Part shown: in pieces, positions 1 to 24,388 of the stretch
Numbering within the stretch: position 1 is the first letter of the stretch
How the letters are laid out: each line of letters starts with the position of its first letter
Source of the DNA: Chrysomallon squamiferum
Lineage: Eukaryota > Mollusca > Gastropoda > Neomphalida > Peltospiridae
Reading direction: 5' to 3'
Assembly: GCA_012295275.1 (NCBI GenBank)
Contig: CM022665.1
Span: 16,139,976 to 16,203,975, forward strand
Length of the DNA: 64,000 nucleotides
Notes under the pieces: generated by a model
Databases searched by the model: none
What the model saw: the letters and a program-made list of their open reading frames with translations, nothing else
Told to the model about the DNA's origin: nothing
Program-made: the position numbers and the translations under genes

Positions 1-1728
1 ACCACCATTCATTAATTTAAGTAAAGTATACAAACCTGCATAAAATTTGTATATTTATATAACATGCGTCTTTCATTTCTCTGTGATTAGTTTATGTGTG
101 TGTTTTCGATTTGTTCATAATATGACTGAAATCATTGGTTATCTTCTGTGATTGCTAATTTCCATTAATTTAATCTAAGAGATACAAAAATCCAGGTCTG
201 ATGGAAGTTAAAAAACATTATAGCCATAAACCTTTTTGTGGATAAAACTTCAGTATTCGCATTTTAAATATACTGTGAACCTATAGATCTACATAAAGGT
301 TTGCTTTAGTATATATTGTTGGGGATTTTGAGATAAACATTTTGCTGAATCATCATTACTTACAGTGAAAGAATTTGTTAAAAGATTAAGTGGATTAGGA
401 TGTTTTGGCAACATATTCACAAACTGAAACTAGTTAAAACCTGTAACTTTAGTATTTGTTGTTACAACATTGTTTTAATTGTGTGTGTAGATGATGTGTG
501 TCTGTCATCTTGTTTTAGAGTACAGATGTTCCTGTCACTTGAGATAATCATATAACAAACACTGCATAATAATAAAAACAGTAAGAAGAAACTGACAAGA
601 CAACCGTGTACAGATAAACAGTTTGTCATCATTGTGATACATTAAATTATTGTTAGGTTTTGGGATTGAGTACTATTTGAATATAAGATATGAAGCACTG
701 ACTGTTTTAGATAACAATATAAAATCATTGATTTCTGGTGTTGATGTCATTGTCCTTTTATCAGTTTTATACCTGTGTTAAAATATTATTATATAATAAA
801 GTAAAAGTGTAGCCTTCATAGTTACATTGTGTATTTCTGTACAAGTCTTCACAGTTATATTGTGTATTTCTCTTTGTGGGTTTTCATAGTTACAATATAT
901 ATTTGTCTATGGGTTTTCATAATTATGTACTTCTGTTCTTGCACAGCTCTTTACATTGTTTTAATTTATAATTTTTATACATCAAGTAATCATAATACTG
1001 TTTTATTTACCTTTGGTTTGACACTCAAAAGCAGATATGTTTTTGGGGTGTCATTAAACTTTCATTCATTTATTCATAATTATGTTGTACATTTCTGTGT
1101 TTTTGTAGTTGTATAGTTTTGTATAGGGAGGCTGTAATAGTTCAGTTGTATATTTCTGTGGATGTAGATTAAATGCAGATTTATTCTGTGTATATGTCTC
1201 AATGTGTGTGTGTGTGTGTGTTATTGTTTTTCATTTTTGATAATTTTTCTTAATATTATGTCAGTCATTTATTAGCAAGTATGTGTGTTTTAATTTGAAA
1301 ATATGTACCCATATATTTCAAATGCATAATTATATGTATGCATATTTAATTGTGACTATGTAGGCAATTACATATGTGTATATTTAGGCATTGTGTTGAG
1401 TTTATTTCATGTGCACTTTTGTATGTATCTGTTATGGCACATAATTGTTAATGGGCAAACGTATGTGCATCCATGCATATGAATGCTCACAGATGTTTGT
1501 ATTCATACAATCTTTTATCATTTTTTGAGTTACAGTGTGTCTGCTTACATATGTGCACACGTGCACATGGGTATGTGGAGAAACACACGTGTTTCTGCAA
1601 GAGCACACACAGAGGTATTGCTCATGAAAACATCAGAGTATATCATTTTGATTTTTTTATTATATATATATCAAGCTTTTTCATTTTATAGTAATACATT
1701 TTTTTCACTTAGCTGTTATATTGATTTT

Positions 1729-1772
<44 letters not shown>

Positions 1773-3334
1773 TTAAAGTGGCTGTTTAAACTGTAAACAG
1801 CTTCATTAACTTGCTCATATGTTTACTTCTGTGTGACACTTGAGAGCCAATGTAGTTTTTATGCTGAGGTATCATTTATTAATTTCTTTGGCTAATTTTA
1901 TTACAGTCTGAATGTTGAGATAGTAACAAACATCTAACCTTTTTTGTTTCAAACCAACAGGCTCCCATAGTCATCAAAAATATAGATCATGAATAGGCAG
2001 TAGTCTAATGTTTTTAATTCTGTTTTCTTCAGAGTTTAAACCTTTCTGTAAAATATGTGCTTTATTAAATAGGAAGTGATTAATCATCATAAGTGTAGTT
2101 TGATTCAAAATATATTGGTATTATATATGTCAGCCTCCATCTATCAGTGCTAATGACCATAATTTCATACTGACTGTATGCTTGATATGGCCCCAAGGCA
2201 AAGAGTGTGTTTGCTTGTAACAGCATTTGGGGGGGGGGATTTTTACTCTCAGTAATTAAGGTTTGATATATTGTCAGGTTAATGGTATGTGTGATAAATA
2301 AAACAATACAAACATTAACACCTCAGAGATAAGACGAAGAACCACTCAGAGGGACAGGGAAAGAGATACAGATAGAGAAAGAAGAGAAATGGAAAAGAAA
2401 CAGGAAAAGGGGGAGAAAACAGGAAGGGGGATGAGAAGGGAAAAAGAAGACACACACACACACACACACAAACACAAATGCATACATAAAAAATACAGTT
2501 TAACCATTATAGAAATTTGAAATGATCAGGTAATTGATCAAATAACTTTTATTGAAAATGAGTGATTAATAATAGCCATTAATGCTTTTTTAATTACTGT
2601 TTCTTGTAATAAATAAAATGAATCTAGGTTGATTCTTAGTATCTAAAAGAGATCATTTTGAATTTATCCATGCATAAATTTGTTTTTGCTATACATGTAT
2701 ATGTGCATATATATGAGAATATTCATGGGTATTAGGTCATTGCTGATTAGAAGTACTCACTGAAGTAAACAGTATTTTCCTTACAAGTGTGCTGTTTTCC
2801 CAATCCAGCTCATTACTGAATGTGTATGAAAAATTAAAGTAGTACATGTTTTCTTTACTGAAAAAAGCTGTATAAAAGATCCTTGCTGGTTATTAATAAA
2901 AAAAAATGGCTCATAGAATTGCTACTTATTTTCTCTTTTGTGCTATATTATTAGGACAGTAAATCATATATTTTTTAACCTAATAATGAAATGTACCAAG
3001 GTATTAAATACATTTTTAAATTAACCATTAATTACATAAACTTTCATTTATAATTTGTTTTAATGATGGTCAGCATCATTTTGGCTGTGTGTGGATAGAT
3101 TCATTATTATAAAACAAGACCTTTGAAAAGAAAATATATATTTTTATTATTTTTTATTTATTAATTCAGTTAATTAATTTATTTATTTATTATAAACATT
3201 TTCATGCATTTGTTGAGTTGTGTATTTGTATTTATATTATATAAATTTACTTGTTTATTTTTCTATAAAACATGTTTCAGTTTATTTGTTTACTTTGTTC
3301 ATTTACTTTATTCATTTATTTTCTTTATGTTTAG
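1..3334 (+). other. Intron of the PKC gene (upstream part)
   Basis: AT-rich DNA before the first recognisable PKC exon. It holds a (TG)n tract near 1203-1221, a (CA)n tract at 1732-1770, a purine-rich stretch at 2330-2450 and a short (AC)n at 2452-2470. I found no open frame with splice sites that resembles PKC C2-domain coding sequence. It is therefore read as intron, with the first exons left of the window. Confidence 0.6.
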
Positions 3335-12586
<9,252 letters not shown>

Positions 12587-13587
12587 CAGTAGGCAAATTT
12601 CAGTGTATATTCCATTGTTAACTTTCACTGCTATCGACATCCTTGTCAGGATTTTCTACCAGTCAGGAACCACAGTGTGAAAAACAGAAAAATAATTAAA
12701 ATGTCAGCAGCAGCAACAACAACAAAAATTAAAACACTGACAACCACAAAACTACAGAAACCAACAAACAACAAAACCACCAGACTTTGTTACTAAGTCA
12801 TCAGAATCCATGGGTGCTTTTCAGTGAAAAGGAATGTACTCACATCCATGGGTATAAAGGTGATGAGTATATAATTCTGGTTATCTGATCCATTTTTCTT
12901 AACTTAATTTGAAAACAAAAAATTTCATTTACAAAGGTTCTAGGAATGTAATGGCCCTCTTTGAACCCATTTCTTTTTATATTATGTGTGTGAAAAATTC
13001 TTTAAAAAAAAAAAATAATAATTTTTTTTTAAAAACTCTTTATGAAAGACAATTCCAGAAATAGCCCAGAAAATTTAAAACCAAGAAGCTGAATAAAAAG
13101 AAAAAAAAATGTTGGACAGTAAAACTTGTCACAAACAAATCTGTGGAAAAGAAGACAAGACCAAGAAGAAGCCAACCCAGAAGAATTGTGAATAAGGGTG
13201 AAATCACTCTGGTTTTTTTTCTGTATGGTTGGTTGTGCAAGGGGTAATGTGATAGTTCATGTGTGTAATATTATATGATTAATGTAGTGAGGGGTGGAAA
13301 AAAATCATTGTAATGGCTGGATATGTGTTAAAATGCAATAGCAGAGATCTTGATTTGCTATGTCTGTGTGTAACACTTGCCAGGGTGTTGTTATAAGAAA
13401 GCTCATGTTGTTTGTTTTCTTTTCAAATACAGCTCCTTGATCTGTAGCTTTTCATATGTTGCTTGGTTTAGTCCCAAGATGGCTGGTTTTACGATTTATT
13501 AATATATTATTAAGAACCGAAAGTTAAGCTGAAGTGTATAATAAGATATACTTAGATACGTTTTTTTCTTTTTGTGTTGATAGTTTA

Positions 13588-13805
13588 AGATCAGAAGGGT
13601 TAAAACTGTTAAAGCCTGTTTCATTATAAGTAGAAAATTTAAAACTGTAAATTAATGTTTAACATCAAAAGGGTTAAACCATTTAATTAGAAATGATTGT
13701 TAAAGCTTGATTGTGATATTTTACATCAAAAGGGTTATGATTAATAAAACTGACTGTTAAACATTGGTCCTGAATGTTAATATTTAACATCGGAATGGTT
13801 AAAAC
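13588..13805. repeat. Four-copy degenerate tandem repeat in PKC 3' UTR
   Basis: The core ACATCAAAAGGGTTAAA with variants recurs at about 13590, 13661, 13722 and 13786, spaced 60-73 bp. Copies share flanks of the type ACCATTTAA and ATTGTTAAAGC. The tract starts about 1 kb after the stop codon and would be in the mRNA even with early polyadenylation. Confidence 0.7.
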
Positions 13806-13859
13806 CATTTAACTGGATTTGCTTTTCATTGGCTGGTATGGAAGGGAGACAATTTCTGC

Positions 13860-13896
<37 letters not shown>

Positions 13897-16800
13897 CAGC
13901 TTTACCAGGGTGAAAAACAAATGCATAATTAACATTATAAAACAGCATTGGATATTAGTGCAACTGTTAATGTTAACTATATTTAAATAATCATAATAAT
14001 AATTATTAAAAAAATGCATATTAAATAGAGCAGGTCAGTTGTAGAGCTAATAACACATATCCAGTTAGAGAACTAATTAACAAAGCATTGCAAACAGAAA
14101 GGAAAGGTAGAGAAGAAGGTAATATATTTTACAATCATTATATTAACACATACAGATTAATCACATAGTAATTTAAATGAATTCATTGTAATTTATGTCA
14201 CATAATAAACCATACAGATGAGGTAATACATGTTAAGAATTAACAGTAAAATATACTCAGTGTACACATAATTTAAAACAATCTTGTTGTTTTTAATCTT
14301 TTTAGTCATTTAGTAAATTTGTTATGGTGAATGTGTGATAAACAAGGCAATATATTAATAGACTTGAGAGAGAATTAAATGGAAATGATATTGTTTTCAG
14401 TGTTGTGATAAAAATTAACAAATTTATTCTCATCTTGACACATTTCTGAATATAATTTTTTCCCCTATCTTGTTTGATATTTTAGATAATCAGTTTAGTC
14501 AGCATATTAATAATTTATTTTAAATCATTTTTTAAATGTTTAGATTTATTTATGGCCACTCAGTGCAAGATATTTTGTTTAGTTTTTAAATCATAATTGG
14601 TAGTTGTATACTTACTGTAGATGTCACAAATGTGGAATATATTTGTAGTGTTTGTTCCCGGTTGCATTGCAGTGTGTTTGCATTAAACATTAGAAATGAA
14701 AATAAAAGTTTTCTTAGATGTTTTTTTATTAATTTTGTAAACTCAAAAGTTCCTCAGACCTATTTTTTAATCTTTCTAAATTTTAATTTTTAAAACATAT
14801 TTGTTATGTTAACTTTTTTATTTGGCACATTTATAATTGAATCTTTAATTTATTTAATTGTTATTATTATTTTGTTTTTATCTGTTTATTTATATTTTAT
14901 TTATTTATATTTTCTATGGCATAATCTTGATCTTTTATTTTTGGTTACTTGCAAAATATTTTATTTTGTTGTTTACAGAAAATTGTATCTTTTCTATTCA
15001 GTAATCAGTGATTAAAAATTTTAAAATCTTTTTCAAGATGGTATTTCTTTCATTATCTCTGTTCTAAACAAAAGATATATACCTCTAGTTATTTGAAATG
15101 ATCTGATTCATTCGCAGTTATATTCAGTTTTTTTTTAAATTGTTTTTACTTTCAGTATTTTACAGTTTAGAATTTGTTATAAATAAATTTTATTTAGATG
15201 TATATATATATTTTAATAAAATGTTATATACGTATTGATTTATTGACTACAAAATTGAATCTCTGTCAGTCAAGAATCAAATACCTCTATTTTTTTTTAT
15301 TTTTTTTATTATATATATTTAGGAAGCAATATAAGACAGTAGAATTAAAAATATAAAAAATTATAATAATATATGATTAAAAAAATTCTGTTGCTTTTTA
15401 TATTTTAATTTTAATTTTTTGGTTATGTTTTTGTTATTGTTGTCAAATGAAAATTTATAACAAACAATATAACTAAAATTGAAATTTTACCTTAAATCTG
15501 TTATGAATGTATTTCCAATATTTCATTCGGTTTACATATATAAAATAAAGCATAGCATATCTCATTTTAGACATTTATTTTTACCATTAGTAAATGAAAC
15601 TGCAAGTTAAGGGAAAAAATAAAATTATATTTGTATTTTATTCAGGTACTTGTATATAAATATAGTATAGGAATATATCATTTTATTTCAGGTTTCTAGA
15701 TGTTCTTTTAAAATTATATTTGGATATTTTTGCCATATATTTAGATTTTCCAAACACTGTAAAGACAATTGTGCAATTTTAAATCTTCATAAATTTATCT
15801 TTAAAAGCAGTAAAGATTTTGTAGTAGATTAATGATTACATGTAGCAAAACTTCTATTACAAATTAATCTCTTGAGATAGCAAAGCTTTTGTTATGTGTT
15901 TATCTTTATAGGTAGAAAAGTTTTGTTAAATGTTAAATTATACGAGTAGCAACGATTTTTTTAGATGTAAGAAAATAGGAAACTGTACAGAATGTCAGCC
16001 TCTAGGGAGTGCATGCAAAAATTCAGAACATAATAAAAATTAACAAAACAGAATAAAACAGCAATTTTTATTTACATGTACAGGGTTAGTTTAGGGTACT
16101 GAAGATGCATTTAGATGGGCTGTAAGGTTATATAAATAAAATGATCTTTATGAAGTTATTCTGATGTAATTCATAACTAGAAAGAATACCTCTAATAAAA
16201 ATGTTCAGGATGTTTTTTATTTATTTTTTCACATGATCATTGTTTCAGTTAAAAATAATTTCATGAAACCACATAATGTAATCTTAGTAGTTTCATTTGT
16301 AAAATCATTGAAAATGATGTATTCTGTCTTTTACTTTAAGATGTTAATTATTATACTTACTGATAAAATGAATTGTGTTTAGAAAGTCACAGCTTTGATT
16401 AATGCTTTTATTATTTTTATTTTTTTTGGGGGGGGTGAAATGTTTTAATTATTTGGTTTTAAGGGATAATATTTATTCAGATAAAAAATTTAAATTTTTT
16501 TTATCATCAAAATTAAGGATTATAGTTAATTTTGGTGTAAGCAGTGCAATATAAATTCAGTGATAAAATATTTTTACCATATTACTCCAATATGCTAATG
16601 TGGCATCAAACACTCATGGGTAATAAATAGTTATTTTAAATTGATTTCTATGACAAAGAATTATTTTTTTGTGTTGTGGGTATTTTAAAACATTTACAAA
16701 AAGAATATGCTACAGTCTTTTATGTATCCCACTATATATAAATATTACATTCTTCCTAAGGAAAATGATGAATTTAGAAATAAATTTATACCTAACTTCT

Positions 16801-19214
16801 CTTTGTACTATAAGTATTGTTGATAAACTGTATTTGAAATTTCAAACAATATATTGTACAGCCTACTGCTGTAAACATTGTAACAGTTCAGTTACCATGA
16901 TAATTCTCTTAACTGTTTGAAAAGTGGTAGATTTGTTCCCTTTTCTTTATTAAAGAAATAGTCATAACAATGCAAAAAGATTTGCTGATACATATATTTT
17001 ATTTAGTGTGAATATTTTGTAAGATATTAGTCATTATCTGTTATGTACATTGCTTTTTCACATTCCTTTTATCTGTCTTGTGATTCTGAAATAATTTGTC
17101 AGGTAGTTGAATTAATATCAAAAAAATAATTACAATACTATTTCTCAGTTTGCATCATTAGCCATCTTAATAGGATTTAACTCTATACAGGTTTATATCC
17201 ATTGTATGATGGAGATGTAAAATTTAGTTAGCTGTATAGGTCAAAATAAACAATAGATATAATTTTTATTTCTTAAAAGAACAAATGGAAGGTGAAATAA
17301 ATAAAATACTGAATACATTTCTGGAAGGTTAAAATGAGACTATAACTTATAAAAAATCTAAAAATAGTAAATATGAGCTTTCATTTCCTGTGAGAAAACA
17401 GGGGTGGGGGAAAGAAATAAAATATTTAATGTTATTTTTTGGTTAAAGTTAACTGAGAATGCAAGAAAATAGAGGGAAATAAATAATGAATACTAATTTT
17501 TTTAAAGATTAAGGCTATAACTTGTAGAGAAATTATAAATTGAAATATTTAAGATAAAAACAAAACATTTTGGTCTTTGCTGGTTTGTTTACAAGAGGAA
17601 ATATGAATAACAAAAGTTTTGAATCTTTATCATAAGAAATAGTTCAGTAGCAAGGACCTGTTTTAAGATAAATACCAGCCCCATTGCTGTTTTTGATGTT
17701 TTTTAAATTTGATAGGTCAGATTTTGTTGATCTTTTAAGTTTCTGATTTAAAATGTTATTGTTAATGAATTGAATACAATTCATTTACATTTTAAAATTA
17801 ACTTTATTTTTATTATTTATTTATTTATTTATTTATTTATGTGTTTGTTTATTTGTTTTTTGTTTATTTATATATTACTTATTTTATTTTTTGTTTAAAG
17901 TTGTTCAGAAGGTTTTATCCACATTTGAATAATAAATATTGTCTGAAATGATTACACATTTAAGTAAAAATATCAAATAATTTAAATTATATTCATTGGT
18001 AGTGTTATGTAAATTTTTATTGTTAAATTAATAACCCACCCAACCTTTGATAACCATATTTATTTAGAAACTGCTGTTTACAAGTGTTGTGTCAGTCAGC
18101 ATATTATCTTAGAGTTAATACTTAACATTATTATCTGGTATAAATTCATAACTATTAAAATTCCAGTTACCAATAGACTAAATTGCCACTGTTATTAATT
18201 AATTACAAATAAGTAAATCGTTATGACCTAGACTTAAGGACACAATTATTTAAAATAATAACTGAAAAAACTTCAAGTTAATAAGTACAAGTGAAAAATA
18301 CAAATTACACACTATTTATGTTTATTATAGTTATATTTTCTTCTTTTTTTTAAATTTATTTATTGCTTGTTGTTTTAAAGAAATAGGGGGAAAAAAATAT
18401 GGAAAGAGTTCTAAAACATTGTTAATGATAAGACTGTTTAAATTGCTTTTGTTTCAGTTAATGCAAAATAATTTTTTTTTCACCTTTTTTTATCGAGTTT
18501 AATCCAGTTGTCAGAATATGAGGTAAGATTTTTATTTTTGAAAAAGTAAGTTAGATAATTGGATTGAGTAGAAAGAAAGATAAAAAAGAAAATAGTAAGA
18601 AAAAAAGAAAAGAAAAGAACGGAAAAAAGTATTTAAATTCAAGAAAAGAAATTAATATGTGCGTATCAAGTGTAGTGATCTTGATACTAATGGAGCTCAG
18701 CTGATTAAGGAGTGAAATGCCACAAAATCAAACATGAAGTCAGCTTCTTTATGACAATTTGCACTATGACAGTACCACTTGGAAATTAATTTTAACTACT
18801 GTTATTCATTTTCAAGGATATCATAAAAATAATGTATGAATCTGGAAAAAACAGTTTAAAATTTTTGAATTTACGAAATTTTAGTTAATCAGGTTTTAAA
18901 CTGAAATTTATGGTGAGGTTTAAAATTGATAATTTTTAACAGTTTTCTTTTGCATTTTCTCTTTTAATTAATAATTGTGACAAAACGACCTTTCAACCTC
19001 CACCTCAGTAACAACAACAACAACAAAAACACAAATTAGTTTCAAAATACTAATTATTTCAGCTAAATTTACCAAAGCTGATGTGAAATTAAAAACAGAT
19101 TATTTTGTTGCAATAGACGTGCATGTGAGTATGTACAATATTTAATACTGGCTATTTTTATTGTTAGACAAATAAAGTGTTTCATCTTCTTGTTAAGAAT
19201 GTTTGTCTCTCTTT

Positions 19215-19249
<35 letters not shown>

Positions 19250-19726
19250 TACACACACACACACACACACATATATATCAAAATATGGTTTGCATATTTG
19301 ATTAATGACTGGAAGTATGTGTACTTTTTATATATGTTCATTTATTTTCCCAAGGGTGTGTGTAAATGTGCATATTTGTTGCATTTTAACATATATAAAA
19401 TACTTTTATGACTGTCAATTCAAATTTGTTTTTGCAATGATGTAAATAGACAAAAGTATGTATAAAATCAGGTTAATGCAAACGAAAATAAATAAAAATT
19501 GCTGTTTGCTTGATCACTGAAGAGATAGACAAAAATATATACAAATGAAAAAAAAAAAAAATTGTAAATTATTACCTTAATTTTGATCTTGTATATTGTA
19601 CAAAATTTTATCTGGTATTTTGGTTGTTACATCTTTTCAATAAGTATGCATATTTTTTATTGTACATTAGATATTTATTATTAAGTTAAAAAAGCTGTTT
19701 GTTTATTGTTGTTTAGTACACGGTCA

Positions 19727-19766
<40 letters not shown>

Positions 19767-20100
19767 ATAATAAAGCCTTTGGAAACCAGAGCCTGTGATG
19801 GTACCAGATTGGGCTTGTATTTTTTTTTGTTTTTGTTTATTTTTGTGCTTTTATCAGAATTTCAAGTGAATAAATATTAATACTCATATGTATTTAGGCT
19901 GATTAGAATAACAGTGTTTAATTCTTCATATAAAAACTGCAGAAAAGTGACATTTGCAAAGTAGATTATTTGTTTTCATTTTTGTTTTTTGTTTTTTCCA
20001 ATTTAATTTTATATTGTTAAAGAATTACTGTCAGTGCCATTACTTAACAGAATAGATTCTGTTGTTTTGGGGTTGTTGTTTCTTTGATCATGTGAAGAAC

Positions 20101-20141
<41 letters not shown>

Positions 20142-22351
20142 GCATACCTATATATGTATCTATATATAAACAAGTAATGTTAAAAACAATGGAATCTAGG
20201 ATGCCATATATAATTACTGGTGAGGGATTCAGTAAAGTTTAATACATGCATTTAGTTTTAATTTAAAAAAAAAAAGAAAAAAAAAAAAAGATCTAATAAT
20301 GTTGTGTCATGTCATGGTTTATCAAATTAATGCATTGGTTGTTCAGATCACATCTAAACCCCACTCTACACAATTATCCATAAGAATATCCTGATCAACA
20401 GACATCTTGCTGATCAATCAAAATTTGACCAATCAAACATAAGTAAAGAACTGACTAAACTGATTTCTAGAGATAACTTACCATTTCGCTGCATTAATAA
20501 ATAACAAATCTTAAAACTAGCTGGTGAAGTGATACTAATAATAGATAAAGATATCTTTCTGTTAAAATATTTTAATGTGACATGATATAAGGAAGGTGCA
20601 GATTTAATATCACAGATGCTATGAATTACAACTCCAGAATGGAATCTTTTTTTTTTTTTTTTTTTTTTTTGACTTGGTTCAGGTTATTCTGACCACTGGT
20701 GCCATTTGGACTGGTTTGACAGCTGATCCAATTTGGATCTATTAACTGATTAAATCCGTAAGATGCATGTTGTTACTGTCTTCTGTAAAAATTGGGAGAG
20801 TGGAAAATCCTCTTCTTTATTTGTTACTATATCTTTTTAATTACTTAGATAGGAGAGGGTTGATGTTTTATGACCAGTGATGCACATTATTTTGTGCATC
20901 TGAAATACACCCACCTTAAAAAAAAAAAAACCCAGGTTCTGCTATGATCTTTTTCTTGCTTGACTTCTGTTATATATATTTTTATGACGTGAAATGTTTT
21001 CTGGTTGATCCTATTAATGTAGTCCCATTTTTAATTATTGAATTTACCAACATTGTGTGTTGGTATGGGCACAAGAAAGACAACTGGTTATAAATCCATT
21101 AAATTAATTAATACTACATATTATTTCAACACTATATATTGTTTAGCTGTTTTATGGATTTTTTTTTCCCCCAGTGGTTTTATAGATTTTTTTATATAAA
21201 ACCACAAAAATAAAACCCAGTGTACAGAACAGAAATATATCTTGGGTATTTATTTAATAATCTTGTACATTTGTTTTGTTATTTGTGGTAAATGCATTAT
21301 GATAAAACTAAATTTTAGAACAGAATTTGATCTGTCTTTGTTATTTCTAGTTTACATTGCAATACTATGTATTATTAAATTATTCTTATGTTATTTAGAT
21401 AGGAAATTATTCAGAGATTTTGTAGACTGTTCATATCACATATAAAAAAAAACTCAACTGTCATACAAAATAATTGTTTACAATATAGAACTGAAATACT
21501 GAAAATGATATATAAAATATTTCTAAAAAAAATATAATGAAACATTATCAGTATGTGCAGTAACCATAACATAATTACATTTGCACTTACACTAAATGTT
21601 TCATTACTAGCATCACACCAAATCAGTATAAAAAAGTTTCTTACTTAAAATGCATGAATATACATAAAATTAATAATAATAATAATAAAAAAAAGTTAGG
21701 ACTGAGTCATAATGTATCGGCAACAAATGCCAGAGCTTCAAAAAGTCTGTTAATTACCACAAATTTTTGTTTCATTTAATAAGAATAAAATTGTCTAAAA
21801 TTCTTTAGAGAAAACCCCATCAAAAACCATGAAAAATTCTTGAGGAATAACATGTTTTCAGGGAACACTTTCTGAAGTTGTATAATAAATGAAACCACAG
21901 AATTAAAGATAAAAAAAAAAAACATTGTAGGATCTGATGGTGTTAAAAATATACAATCTTACTGGTCCAGTTACCAGGCCTCGACCTATAAGGCATGCTG
22001 TGATTGGATAATTGACTGTTTCATATATCTCTCACTGTCGTGACAGTACTTTGATCATATCAGACTTGTTACTATAAAATTATACTATCACATGGATCAT
22101 ATCATCTATGTTTAACAACACACTGACAGACATACAGATGCGCACACAATTCTATTGTTTGTTCTTATATTTTTACTCATTTTTTTTCCAGATATTTTCA
22201 TTTTCAGACCTAAATTTTAGATATTTGGTTCATTCCTAACCTTAATATTTATATTTATTAATTTATTTATTATTTTTTTTTGTCTTTGTAAGACACTATG
22301 TATAATGTTGTATTTCACCTCCTTCAATTGCCACTTTTTAAATCATGCTAA

Positions 22352-22361
22352 AATAAATAAA
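22352..22361 (+). terminator. Poly(A) signal, candidate end of PKC transcript
   Basis: Overlapping AATAAATAAA is followed within about 10-30 bases by GTGTTTCATGTTGTTTGTTGTC, a GT-rich downstream element. It lies about 800 bp from the poly(A) signal of the convergent asparaginase gene, a plausible end-to-end arrangement. Confidence 0.45.
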
Positions 22362-23166
22362 AGTGTTTCATGTTGTTTGTTGTCATAGCAACAAGAAATG
22401 TGTGTCATCAACTCTTGAAATAAATAGAAAACAGTTTAGAACCATGTGTTACAGGCTAGTTTATGAAATAAAAAATGCTTTGAAATATATCTGCTATTTT
22501 GTTTTCTATTATTGGCATTGCTGTTATTATATATATTCCATTCCAGTGTCATCATCATTGCCATTATTATTAACATTGTACTTAATCTTTTTATTTAATT
22601 ATAGTATATGGTTACATTATAATTAACATCATCATTTTTTAAATTTTATTTAACATTGCTGTTGCTGTTATTATTTACAGATTCAGCATAATTATCATTA
22701 TTAACATTGTCATTGCCATTATTATTTATGGTGTTGTCAGTAACATGCTGACAATACAAGTATTGTAACTATTATTGTATTATTACTGTTATCATTAGCA
22801 TTATTGTTTTTGTTGTTACCGTTATGGTGTAATTTATTACATGGTTACAGTATAATTATCTTTAAAGGGGTAGTTAGTGTATTTTATCTTGCATTCTCTA
22901 TATAGTCTATTAACATCTATGAGATACAACCATAGATTAAATAAAACATTTCACTTATTTATTGTATATACTTGGCAGCTGTTTGTAACAATGTTAATAT
23001 TTGCAAGGTCATGTTTTTGTTTTAAATTTTGGATCCCCCATAAAAAAAATCTTGCACAGTGACCATCTGTCGATTTGTTTTACAGTTAAATTTACAGAAA
23101 AATGTTATTCTGGTAAGAAAACAAACAAACAAAAAATGATCGAGATAAAGATATATAAAAGTATTC
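22362..23166. other. Convergent intergenic spacer
   Basis: Between the two candidate poly(A) sites. It contains a degenerate ATT-rich triplet stretch (22500-22830) and no gene that I can support. Confidence 0.5.
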
Positions 23167-23172
23167 TTTATT
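23167..23172 (-). terminator. Poly(A) signal of asparaginase gene
   Basis: AATAAA on the minus strand (TTTATT on plus), about 280 bases after the stop. A T/G-rich element of TTTG units follows at 23120-23140. Confidence 0.5.
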
Positions 23173-23449
23173 TTAAGAAAGATGTAACATACATCAACAA
23201 ATAATGTGTTACTGCAAAAGCCTTAAAAAGCATAACTACTAAAATATCATTAATCTCTGCATATAAAAACTTTTGGAAAACCATTTACAATTCTGTTCAG
23301 CATCACTGACAATGAAAGAGACATGATTTATTAGAATATACAATTACTATTCACCTTGTGTGTTTCACATTTGTAATAATCACCGATCACCAGGCAATTC
23401 TGAAATTTAATTTACATTATTCACGTTACGTTAGTTTAAAAATAATTAT

Positions 23450-24349
23450 TCAGTTACTGTTTAATAATGAAACAAAATCATCTCCAGGGTTTAGTCCATA
23501 ATGCATCTGTCCTGATTTAGCCCACGCCCAAGCCATTCTCTCAGTTGTGAAGTGCACCCCTATGTTGCCATGGTTACTGACAGTAATGGCACCCCCTGAC
23601 CCAGAGACTCGCTCTGCCATGTGTCTTAGTGCAGTCTCTGAAGCTTCTTGTGGTGACATCCCTGAAGAATTTAAAAAAAAAAAAACAATAAGAAACCAAA
23701 AGGATAAAGAAAAATATTTGAGAATAAAATTAGCAACTTGTTTAAAAGGAATCTCAATAGAAGACATTAAAATAATAATAATAATCATAATCATAAAAAT
23801 AAATTTTAATATATGTGTGTGTGTAAAAAATAAAACAAAAATAAGTAAACAAATGTTTGCAACACTTTTGTTTCATAATTAAAAAAAATAAAATGACCAA
23901 GATCTCCAAATTATCCTTGTTCAACAATAAAAGTTACAAGGTACATTTGGTGAAAAAAAAGAGAAGATTTTAATAAAAAATAAAAATAAAGAAAAATATT
24001 AACAACTTGCTCCATAGCAAAACTAAAAAAAAAAAAATCCAAGCTGTACACCAAGTGTTAATTTAACTGCAAAAAATTCCAGTAGACATTATCTCACCTT
24101 GTTCCATGAGATGAATGATATTCTTAGCTAGACACACTTTGATAATAGCTTCACCATGTCCTGTTGTAGAAACTGCTCCTATCCTGTTGTCTGCATAACC
24201 ACCACAACCTGCAATCACAGATATGTTTTATCTTCACAGCTGAAACAAAATGTCTGTTAGGTAAGAGCAGAAGTTGATCTGAAACACTACAAACAAGAAA
24301 TGTTAATATACTTTAATGTGATTTTTGTGTGATTGTTTTCTGTATATAG

Positions 24350-24388
<39 letters not shown>

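Larger units (their letters stand above)
12587..22361 (+). other. Candidate long 3' UTR of PKC
   Basis: No gene-like open frame or splice pattern was seen on either strand for 9.8 kb after the PKC stop. The stretch is AT-rich and holds poly-T runs, (TAA)n at 13860-13892, (CA)n at 19220-19275 and 20103-20138, (TTA)n at 19728-19765 and a Pumilio-type TGTAAATA at 19441. An earlier AATAAA at 14701 would give a 2.1-kb UTR. The site at 22352 has the better downstream GT-rich element. Which one is used cannot be told from sequence. Confidence 0.4.

Noticed and set aside
23547-23882. Plus-strand frame of 111 codons
   Set aside because: Antisense shadow of the last asparaginase exon.
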